A stretch of 7,282 bases of DNA from CAZKTS01 sp964555735 (lineage in GTDB: Bacteria > Actinomycetota > Acidimicrobiia > IMCC26256 > PALSA-555), in NCBI GenBank assembly GCA_964555735.1, contig CAZKTS010000245.1:1-7282 (forward strand), given 5' to 3'. Shown piece after piece: positions 1-4,821 of this stretch. Made by a program: the position numbers and the translations under genes. The first letter of the stretch is position 1, and every line of letters begins with the position of its first letter. The notes under the pieces are model-generated. The model was not told the DNA's origin, made no database searches, and was given only the letters and a program-made list of their open reading frames with translations.

Positions 1-117
1 GCCGTTGACCTTCTCGATCCGGTTGATCGCGGCGTCGACGAGCTCGAGTGCGCTCGCCTCGCCGCTGCGGACGAGCTCGGCCTGGGCGGTGGCGTCGAGG
101 GACGAGAGATCGGTCAT
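1..117 (-). CDS. Amidase-signature family protein, N-terminal fragment (cut by window edge)
   Basis: The minus strand from an ATG at 115-117 stays open to the left edge and gives 39 residues beginning MTDLSSLDATAQ. The pattern 'LDATAQAELVRSGEASALELVDAAINRIEKVNG' is typical of the N-terminal helices of amidase-signature hydrolases (GatA-like enzymes and other amidases), where AELVRSGE and ALELV...A.I.RIE.VN are the conserved landmarks. These enzymes hydrolyse amide bonds with a Ser-cisSer-Lys triad. That catalytic region lies outside the window, so substrate and activity cannot be judged. No Shine-Dalgarno sequence is visible. Instead a TAACGT hexamer ends 6 nt before the ATG, which fits a leaderless transcript. 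The fragment is too short to separate a GatA subunit from a stand-alone amidase. Confidence 0.78.
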   Translation of the reverse strand, partial: MTDLSSLDATAQAELVRSGEASALELVDAAINRIEKVNG

Positions 118-123
118 GCCCGC

Positions 124-129
124 ACGTTA
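124..129 (-). promoter_or_regulatory. Candidate -10 box of a leaderless amidase promoter
   Basis: On the minus strand TAACGT (129 down to 124) matches TANNNT and is followed by exactly 6 nt (GCGGGC) before the amidase ATG. Transcription would therefore start at the A of the start codon. Leaderless genes with this spacing are common in actinobacteria. The -35 is weak: AAGACA at 154-149, with a 19-nt spacer. This is pattern reading only. Confidence 0.4.
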
Positions 130-162
130 GGCCCGCCCGCCTGCGCCGTGTCTTGCCTGGTT

Positions 163-203
163 TGGAGAGCCCAGGGGGCACGCAGTGCCCCCTGGGCTCT
201 CCA
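163..203 (-). terminator. Perfect 19-bp stem-loop downstream of the aldolase gene
   Basis: Positions 163-181 and 185-203 are exact reverse complements with a 3-nt GCA loop. The hairpin lies 48 bp past the stop of the minus-strand aldolase-like gene and upstream of the amidase promoter, where a terminator or insulator is expected. No T-run follows on either strand, so it is not a canonical intrinsic terminator. Termination hairpins without a U-tail have been proposed in actinobacteria. The aldolase transcript would be C-rich and G-poor just before the hairpin (243 down to 207), which also resembles a Rho-utilisation stretch. A short mobile palindrome is an alternative. Confidence 0.55.
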
Positions 204-206
204 GAC

Positions 207-243
207 GGGGTGGGGGTGGGGGGGTGGTGGTGGGGGTGGGTGG
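207..243 (+). other. G-tract run with G-quadruplex potential
   Basis: The plus strand carries G tracts of 4 (207-210), 5 (212-216), 7 (218-224), 5 (232-236) and 3 (238-240). Most are separated by single T residues, with one TGGTGGT spacer. This meets the usual four-tract G-quadruplex pattern with short loops. It sits directly between the aldolase stop codon (251-253) and the 19-bp hairpin. The G-rich strand is the template for the minus-strand gene, so a quadruplex could slow RNA polymerase there. Formation and role are inferred. Confidence 0.5.
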
Positions 244-250
244 TCGTGGG

Positions 251-1309
251 TCACCAGCCGCGCAGGTCGACCGGCCAGACGTCGACGACGGTGTCGCCGT
301 CGGCGACGTGCAGGCGCTCGTGGTACGCCACCGTCGGGTCGATGTGCGCGGGCCAGACCTGCACGCGGTCGCCGACGGCCGGGAGCGGGGCGTCGTCGGC
401 CGTGCCGAAGGTGGTGTGCTCGTCGGAGCAGAACCAGACCGTGCCGGTGACCCCGCCGCCCTCGTCGACCGGGACGGTGATGGTCGGGTTGCCGTGGTCC
501 ATGCCGAGCGACTTGAGCCCGCAGTCGGCGACGGCGTAGCCCTCGCGTTCGTTCACGGACACGACGGTTGCACTCACGTGCAGTGCGCGTCGGAACGGCA
601 GCTCGAGCGCCGCGTACGCGTCGTCCATGAGCGCGTACGAGCCGGCCTGGATCTCCGTCGCGGCGGTGTTCATGTCGAACGTTCCGGTGCCGCCTGCCGA
701 CACGATGTCGCCGCCGACCGCCGCGTGGGCCGCAACGAGCATCGCCATCGCCTCGTTCGTACCCCGCTCGCGCTCGGCGCGGTCGGCGACACCGACGACG
801 TGCCCCTCGTATCCCATGACGCCGCGAACGCTGAGGCCGCGGGCCCGGGCGAGGTCGGCGAGCCGTCCGGCGTCATCCGGGGCACAGCCGCAGCGCGGGA
901 GGCCGACGTTCACGTCGATGAGGCACTCACGGATCCCCGCGGCCGCCGCGGCGTCGACGGTCGCATCGGAGTCGACCGCGACGGTCACGCGTGCATCGAG
1001 CGCGGCGAGGGCGCGCAGGCGGTCGGCGTCCACCACCTCGTTCGCGAGCAGCAAGTCGTCGGTGAGCCCGACGCCCGCCAACCCGATGAGCTCGCGCGGC
1101 GTCGCACACGTGAAGCCGAGGTGCCCGACTGCGTGCTGACGCGCTGCGATCGCGGTCGTCTTGTGCGCCTTCACGTGCGGACGACAGCGCGGGCCCGGGA
1201 GCGCGGCGGCCATGGCCGCGAGGTTGTGGTCGAGTGCGGCGACATCGACGACCAGCGCGGGCGTGGGCAGCGCGGCAACCGACGGGGGTGAGGGCGGTGA
1301 CGGAGGCAT
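251..1309 (-). CDS. PLP-dependent D-threonine aldolase / D-serine dehydratase family enzyme
   Basis: This 352-aa protein has the architecture of the D-threonine aldolase and D-serine dehydratase family: an alanine-racemase-like TIM barrel followed by a metal-binding C-terminal domain. Visible landmarks are PHVKAHKT near residue 45, with K47 the likely PLP Schiff-base lysine; DVNVGLPRCG near 132; GYEGH near 166; the phosphate-binding SAGGTGTFD near 204; GSYALMDDAY near 223; SDEHT near 295; and AHIDPTV near 321. The last motif supplies H322 and D324. A His-x-Asp metal pair is the pattern known from D-threonine aldolases, whereas D-serine dehydratases usually have His-x-Cys, so aldolase-type chemistry (D-threonine to glycine and acetaldehyde) is slightly favoured. 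The true substrate is not determined. I chose ATG 1309 because the family usually begins shortly before 'LPTPALVVD'; a GTG at 1342 would add 11 unlikely residues and overlap the divergent neighbour. No clear Shine-Dalgarno sequence is visible. Confidence 0.85.
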   Translation of the reverse strand: MPPSPPSPPSVAALPTPALVVDVAALDHNLAAMAAALPGPRCRPHVKAHKTTAIAARQHAVGHLGFTCATPRELIGLAGVGLTDDLLLANEVVDADRLRALAALDARVTVAVDSDATVDAAAAAGIRECLIDVNVGLPRCGCAPDDAGRLADLARARGLSVRGVMGYEGHVVGVADRAERERGTNEAMAMLVAAHAAVGGDIVSAGGTGTFDMNTAATEIQAGSYALMDDAYAALELPFRRALHVSATVVSVNEREGYAVADCGLKSLGMDHGNPTITVPVDEGGGVTGTVWFCSDEHTTFGTADDAPLPAVGDRVQVWPAHIDPTVAYHERLHVADGDTVVDVWPVDLRGW

Positions 1310-1332
1310 CCGCGTGCGAGCATGGCACGCAC

Positions 1333-1773
1333 ATGCCCACACCCGCCGAGGACCGTCGGCCGACCGACCGCGACTGGCACACCGACGAGCTGCCGCCCAC
1401 GCCCCAGCGCGACTTCCTCATCCCGGTCGAGCGCTGGATCGAGGCACCGACGTCGATCCGCACCCTGGGTGACGATCTGGGCATCGAGCTCGTCGCGTAC
1501 AAGCGCCGGATCGGGCCGTGGCTCCTCTGGCGCGCCGGTCCGGCGCGCGGCGCCGACGCCCGCTACGGCGCCGTCCGCGCCGACGACCTCGACCAGGCCC
1601 ACTTCTTCCGTCTCCATCCCGACGGCACCGGCGAGGGCGAGGGCCCCGACGCCGTCACCCACACCCGCTTCCGCGCCTGGAAGGAATCACTCCTGGCTCG
1701 TGAGACCAAGGGCCCGTTCTTGGCACGTTCCGTCAGTCCATGTCTGACGCAGCGTGCCAAGAAGCGGCACTGA
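1333..1773 (+). CDS. Hypothetical protein, 146 aa, with an anomalous C-terminal tail
   Basis: I do not recognise this family. The frame uses almost only G/C-ending codons from the ATG at 1333 to about 1683, which supports real coding. The protein looks soluble and cytoplasmic, with no signal peptide or membrane segment. It has a polar start rich in Asp, Arg and Pro, then LGDDLGIELVAYKRR (residues 45-59), the hydrophobic strand GPWLLWRAG (61-69), an Asp-rich stretch, HFFRLHPDG (90-98), and TRFRAWKES (111-119). From residue 120 codon use changes (tca, gct, cgt, ttg, gca, agt, cca, tgt), and the sequence becomes basic and overlaps the palindrome at 1717-1763. The native protein may therefore once have ended near residue 120. 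The start lies 23 bp from the divergent aldolase start. In-frame GTG codons at 1288 and 1297 are possible but would overlap that gene. Confidence 0.7.
   Translation: MPTPAEDRRPTDRDWHTDELPPTPQRDFLIPVERWIEAPTSIRTLGDDLGIELVAYKRRIGPWLLWRAGPARGADARYGAVRADDLDQAHFFRLHPDGTGEGEGPDAVTHTRFRAWKESLLARETKGPFLARSVSPCLTQRAKKRH
1717..1763. repeat. Long imperfect palindrome in the 3' end of the hypothetical gene
   Basis: Positions 1717-1727 (TTCTTGGCACG) pair perfectly with 1753-1763. Inside this, 1731-1736 (CGTCAG) pair with 1744-1749. The arms are separated by one T-G wobble, one T-A pair and one C-C mismatch, and the loop is 7 nt (1737-1743). The element sits between the converging hypothetical gene and the ligase gene, so it could act as a terminator in both directions, but neither side has a T-run. 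CCAAG at 1706-1710 could compete for pairing with CTTGG at 1719-1723. A REP-like palindromic insert that extended the upstream reading frame is an alternative. Confidence 0.6.
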
Positions 1774-1811
1774 GCTCTTGACCTCTGCTCTTGACCTCTG
1801 CTCTTGACCTC
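1774..1811. repeat. 13-bp tandem repeat, about 2.9 copies
   Basis: The unit GCTCTTGACCTCT occurs at 1774-1786 and 1787-1799, then as a 12-nt partial copy at 1800-1811. The array fills nearly all the space between the stop codon of the hypothetical gene (1771-1773) and the stop codon of the ligase (1815-1817). Copies 1 and 2 are identical, and copy 3 matches over all 12 of its bases, so the array is recent or under constraint. No function is evident. Confidence 0.9.
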
Positions 1812-1814
1812 GAC

Positions 1815-2726
1815 CTAGGTCTCCTTGACGACGTCGTGCGGGTCCTTGTCGTCGCGGAGGCCGAGGAAGGAGGGCTGACGGAGGACGCCGTCGGTCGTCC
1901 ACTCGGAGAACTTGACCTCGGCGACCACGTCGGGCTCGACCCACACGACCCCGGGCACGCGGCGCGGCGGGTTCACGAACGGCGACGCCGACCGCCGCGC
2001 GAGGCGCTGCTCGAGCGCGTCCCGGGTGCGATCGTCGAGACCGGAACCCACCCGACCCGCGTAGACGAGGTCGTCTCCCTCGTAGAAGCCGACCAGCAGC
2101 GAACCGACCGTGCCGCGCAACCGGCCCTCGCCGGGCAACCAGCCGCCGACCACCAGCTCCTGGCGGTTCATGAACCGGAGCTTCTGCCATGCGGTCGACC
2201 GTCGGCCCGGCGTGTACGGCGAATCGACCCGCTTGGCGACGATCCCCTCGAGACCGAGCGCACGCGCCGCGTCGGCCGCCCGAGTGCCGTCGCGCCGGGT
2301 CACCGGTGGCGTCTGCCAGCGATCGTCCGACAGCCCGAGTCGTTCGAGCAGAGCGCGTCGCTCGTGCCACGGTGCGGCCATCACGTCCTGGCCGTCGAGG
2401 CGCAGGACGTCGAACAGGAACAGCGCCGCGGGCGCGAGATGCTGCTGGATCTCCTGGAACGACGGCCGCCCCGACTCGTCGAGCACGACGAGCTCGCCGT
2501 CGAGCACCGCGTCGACGCCCACCGCCGCAGGCAGGCCGTCGAGCTCCGGGTAGCGAGCGGTGAGATCGTTGCCGCGCCGCGACACGATCCGGAGCCGCCC
2601 GCCTGCGACCTCGACGATGGCGCGGTAGCCGTCCCACTTCATCTCGTACGCCCAGGCGTCGTCGTCGGGCGGGAGGCGCTCGACCGCCGTGGCGAGCATC
2701 GGCGCCGGCAGGGGGGTGTCGGTCAC
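1815..2726 (-). CDS. Stand-alone ATP-dependent DNA ligase (LigD ligase-domain type)
   Basis: This 303-aa enzyme should seal DNA nicks by forming a ligase-AMP intermediate. Motif I is EMKWDGYRA (28-36) with the adenylated lysine at K30. Motif Ia is SRRGNDLTARYPE (49-61). Motif III is DGE (76-78), followed by FLFDVLRLDG (103-112). Motif IV is EGIVAK (160-165) and motif V is QKLRF (181-185). The OB-fold region follows, with VGGWLPGEG (193-201), YAGRVGSGL (222-230) and the C-terminal VAEVKFSEWTTDGVLRQPSF pattern (268-287). This matches the ligase domain of bacterial end-joining LigD, without the polymerase and phosphoesterase domains, as in LigC-type proteins. The GTG start overlaps the menE stop as GTGA, implying translational coupling; GGGAG lies 11 nt upstream. 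The frame is open further upstream only because it shadows menE. No Ku gene is visible, so a repair role is inferred from family. Confidence 0.93.
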   Translation of the reverse strand: MTDTPLPAPMLATAVERLPPDDDAWAYEMKWDGYRAIVEVAGGRLRIVSRRGNDLTARYPELDGLPAAVGVDAVLDGELVVLDESGRPSFQEIQQHLAPAALFLFDVLRLDGQDVMAAPWHERRALLERLGLSDDRWQTPPVTRRDGTRAADAARALGLEGIVAKRVDSPYTPGRRSTAWQKLRFMNRQELVVGGWLPGEGRLRGTVGSLLVGFYEGDDLVYAGRVGSGLDDRTRDALEQRLARRSASPFVNPPRRVPGVVWVEPDVVAEVKFSEWTTDGVLRQPSFLGLRDDKDPHDVVKET

Positions 2727-3883
2727 GGCGCGCGGAGCTCCCGTCGGAGCGCCTTGCCCCCCGGACTGCGCGGGATCGCGTCGACCAGCACCACCTGGCG
2801 CGGCAGCTGTGGGCGCGAGAGGCGGTCGCCGGCGAAGTCGCGCAGCGCGTCGAGCGACGGTGGTGCGGCTCCGTGGCGCGCCACGACGTAGGCAACGACA
2901 CGCTCGCCCCACTCGTGGTCGGGTGCGCCGACCACGCAGACGTCGTCGACGTCGGGATGCTCGCTCAGCACCGACTCCACCGCAGTCGGGCTCACGTTCA
3001 CGCCCCCCGTGATGACGAGGTCGCGTCGGCGGTCGACGACGTGGACCCGGCCCGCAGCGTCGACGACCCCGACGTCGCCGGTGCGAAACGCGCCGTCGGC
3101 GGTGAACGCATGGCGCGTCGCGGCGGCATCGCCGCGGTAGCGACGCATGACCATGTCGCCCCACACGAGGATCTCGCCGTCGTCGGCGACCGCGACCTCG
3201 GCGCCCGGGAGCGCGACACCGTCGAGGACGACGCCGCCCCAGGTCTCGCTCAGTCCGTACGCATCGACGACTCGTGCCCCCGCGGCCTCCGCACGCTCGC
3301 GGAGCGACGGCGGTGTGGGCGCACCGCCCACCACGATGGCGCGGTACTCGTGGATCGGCGCGCCGGCCTCGAGCAACCGGTGCAGCATCGTCGGGACCAC
3401 CGAGACGAGCGTTGCGCCGTCGGTGCGAGGCGCTCGCCCGACCCGCTCGACCTCGAAGCCGTCGTCGACCGTCACCGTCGCTCCGCTCACGCGCGCACGC
3501 GCCAGGATCGCGAGGCCGGCGACGTGATGGAGGGGGAGGCACACGAGCCACCGGTCGTCGTCGGCGGTGCCCAGCGCGGCGGCGAAGCCCCGACCCATGG
3601 CGTCACGCCCTGCGGTGGTGAGCTCGACCGCCTTGGGTGTCCCCGTGGTCCCTGAGGTCACGACCACGGCGGCGGTGCCGGGCTCGGCGCCCGCGTCGGG
3701 GTCGAGCAGGTGCGTGAGCTGGTCGACGACCGCGGGCGGGGCCGCGGGGTCGAGGACCGCCACCGCCTCGCCCCGGTCCCACGCGGCACCCACGGCGGCA
3801 GCCGCCGCCGGGCGCGGGAGCCGGACCATCGTCAGGGGGACCGCCCGGTCCGGTCGGCCGCGGGCGCTGGATTGGCCGGGCAT
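2723..3883 (-). CDS. menE: o-Succinylbenzoate-CoA ligase (MenE)
   Basis: MenE activates o-succinylbenzoate with ATP and joins it to CoA in the cytoplasm, feeding MenB. The 386-aa protein is an ANL-superfamily adenylating enzyme. The P-loop TSGTTGTPK lies at 76-84, LPLHHVAGL at 116-124, YGLSET at 209-214, RTGD at 267-270, and the hinge RRDLVITGGVNVSP at 286-299. The C-terminal PRSPGGKALR contains the catalytic lysine K377. It is shorter than typical acyl-CoA synthetases, as is usual for MenE. Motifs alone do not fix the substrate; the assignment rests on menB, menA and menC being next door in divergent orientation. The start is uncertain. ATG 3883 is preferred because a TACGCT -10-like box lies 8 nt upstream and the operator stays outside the gene. 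ATG 3829 would give 368 aa, and GTG 3919 would start inside the dyad. Confidence 0.9.
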   Translation of the reverse strand: MPGQSSARGRPDRAVPLTMVRLPRPAAAAAVGAAWDRGEAVAVLDPAAPPAVVDQLTHLLDPDAGAEPGTAAVVVTSGTTGTPKAVELTTAGRDAMGRGFAAALGTADDDRWLVCLPLHHVAGLAILARARVSGATVTVDDGFEVERVGRAPRTDGATLVSVVPTMLHRLLEAGAPIHEYRAIVVGGAPTPPSLRERAEAAGARVVDAYGLSETWGGVVLDGVALPGAEVAVADDGEILVWGDMVMRRYRGDAAATRHAFTADGAFRTGDVGVVDAAGRVHVVDRRRDLVITGGVNVSPTAVESVLSEHPDVDDVCVVGAPDHEWGERVVAYVVARHGAAPPSLDALRDFAGDRLSRPQLPRQVVLVDAIPRSPGGKALRRELRAP

Positions 3884-3901
3884 CGTGGCCGAGCGTACCG
3901 T
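3872..3901 (+). promoter_or_regulatory. Weak candidate promoter for menBAC
   Basis: TTGGCC (3872-3877), an 18-nt spacer and TACCGT (3896-3901) form a plausible -35/-10 pair on the plus strand. Transcription would begin near 3908 and leave a leader of about 50 nt before menB. The -10 overlaps the left arm of the dyad, so a bound protein would block it. Both hexamers are degenerate matches. Confidence 0.3.
3892..3897 (-). promoter_or_regulatory. menE: Candidate -10 box for menE
   Basis: TACGCT on the minus strand (3897 down to 3892) fits TANNNT and ends 8 nt before ATG 3883. This predicts a leaderless or nearly leaderless menE transcript. The dyad would then cover the -35 to -10 interval, a typical repressor position. 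The matching -35 (CGTGGG) is poor. Confidence 0.35.
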
Positions 3902-3922
3902 AGGAGTGATCACTCCCACGGT
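3897..3922. promoter_or_regulatory. 26-bp dyad, probable operator between menE and menB
   Basis: The centre GGAGTGATCACTCC (3903-3916) is a perfect 14-bp palindrome. It extends through one mismatched pair (A3902/C3917) into ACCGT (3897-3901) and ACGGT (3918-3922), so 12 of 13 pairs match. It is the only strong symmetry in the divergent menE-menB control region and overlaps the candidate -10 boxes of both directions. Length and symmetry suit a homodimeric helix-turn-helix repressor of the TetR or a similar family. No regulator gene is present in the window, so the binding protein is unknown. Confidence 0.65.
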
Positions 3923-3948
3923 CCGCGTCGGCCCCGTCGGCCCGACCA

Positions 3949-3956
3949 GGAAGAGG
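3949..3956 (+). promoter_or_regulatory. menB: Ribosome binding site of menB
   Basis: GGAAGAGG lies 4 nt before ATG 3961. It is the clearest purine-rich site on the plus strand and supports this start. The following genes menA and menC lack comparable sites, which fits translation coupled to menB. Confidence 0.6.
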
Positions 3957-3960
3957 CCCC

Positions 3961-4818
3961 ATGAGCGAGACGCGCACCATCCGGCCCGGCGCCGACTGGA
4001 AGCCGGGCGACGCCGACTACGGCGACATCCGCTACGAGACCACCGACGTCGAGGGCGGGCGCATCGCGAAGATCACGATCAACCGGCCCGAGGTGCGCAA
4101 CGCGTTCCGACCGCAGACCCTGTTCGAGCTCCAGGACGCCTTCGAGCGCGCGCGCAACGACGCCGAGGTCGGGGTCATCATCCTCACCGGCGAGGGGCCC
4201 GACGCCTTCTGCTCGGGCGGCGATCAGCGGGTGCGCGGCGACGACGGCTACGTCGGCGACGACGGCGTGGGTCGGCTCAACGTCCTCGATCTCCAGATCC
4301 AGATCCGTCGCTGCCCGAAGCCCGTGGTCGCGATGGTGGCGGGCTACGCGATCGGCGGCGGCCATGTGCTCCACGTGGTGTGCGACCTCACCGTCGCGGG
4401 CGACAACGCCCGGTTCGGTCAGACCGGGCCGCGGGTCGGCTCGTTCGACGGCGGATTCGGCTCCGGCCTGCTGGCGCGCATGGTCGGGCAGAAGAAGGCC
4501 CGGGAGATCTGGTACCTCTGCGATCAGTACGACGCAGACGAGGCCGAGCGCATGGGCCTGGTCAACAAGGTCGTGCCGCTCGAGGACCTCGAGGTCGAGA
4601 CGGTCGCGTGGTGCACGCGCATGCTGAGCCACAGCGCGCTCGCGCTGCGGATGCTGAAGGCATCGATGAACGCGGCCGATGACGGGCTCGCCGGCATCCA
4701 GCAGCTCGCGGGCGACGCCACGCTCCTCTACTACATGACCGAGGAGGCGCAGGAGGGCAAGCGCGCGTACCTCGAGAAGCGCCGGCCCGAGTTCGATCGC
4801 TTCCCGAAGCGCCCCTGA
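3961..4818 (+). CDS. menB: 1,4-Dihydroxy-2-naphthoyl-CoA synthase (MenB)
   Basis: MenB closes the second ring of the naphthoquinone, turning o-succinylbenzoyl-CoA into DHNA-CoA in the cytoplasm. The 285-aa protein is a crotonase-fold enzyme of the same length as E. coli MenB, and the key residues fall at the E. coli numbers as I recall them: G86 in CSGGDQ (84-89), Y97 in the mobile loop, G133 in IGGGH (131-135), G156 in QTGP (154-157), S161 and D163 in SFDGG (161-165), and Y258 in YYMTEE (257-262). The QTGP glycine marks the bicarbonate-dependent type I enzyme; mycobacterial MenB has an aspartate there. The C-terminal KRRPEFDRFPKRP is the usual MenB tail that swaps between subunits. This is the first gene of menB-menA-menC. 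It is divergent from menE across the dyad. Confidence 0.97.
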   Translation: MSETRTIRPGADWKPGDADYGDIRYETTDVEGGRIAKITINRPEVRNAFRPQTLFELQDAFERARNDAEVGVIILTGEGPDAFCSGGDQRVRGDDGYVGDDGVGRLNVLDLQIQIRRCPKPVVAMVAGYAIGGGHVLHVVCDLTVAGDNARFGQTGPRVGSFDGGFGSGLLARMVGQKKAREIWYLCDQYDADEAERMGLVNKVVPLEDLEVETVAWCTRMLSHSALALRMLKASMNAADDGLAGIQQLAGDATLLYYMTEEAQEGKRAYLEKRRPEFDRFPKRP

Positions 4819-4821
4819 ACG

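Noticed and set aside
185..1291. Long open frame on the plus strand opposite the aldolase-like gene
   Set aside because: It begins in the G-tract run and is antisense to a protein with a full set of family motifs. It is low-complexity and best explained as a GC-driven shadow.
251..1309. Assignment as alanine racemase
   Set aside because: The C-terminal metal-site motifs (SDEHT, AHIDPTV) belong to the D-threonine aldolase / D-serine dehydratase family, and the alanine racemase C-terminal beta domain is absent.
1774..1811. The repeat as a CRISPR array or a set of -35 boxes
   Set aside because: The copies are contiguous 13-mers with no spacers. TTGACC is present, but no -10 sequence or downstream plus-strand gene follows for over 2 kb.
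1791..2891. Long open frame on the plus strand opposite the ligase
   Set aside because: It is a mirror of the minus-strand ligase and menE codons in very GC-rich DNA. The translation is rich in Arg, Asp and His without recognisable motifs, while the opposite strand encodes a complete ligase.
2727..3551. N-terminal extension of the ligase frame to 578 aa, as a possible fusion protein
   Set aside because: The extra residues are an Arg-rich out-of-frame reading of menE. The GTG at 2726 with a 4-bp overlap gives a normal ligase-domain length.
3884..3919. GTG at 3919 as the menE start
   Set aside because: It would begin inside the 26-bp dyad and add residues with no resemblance to MenE N-termini.
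4225..4260. Short internal repeat GGCGACGACGGC in menB
   Set aside because: It encodes the Gly/Asp-rich mobile active-site loop expected in MenB, so protein function and codon bias explain it.
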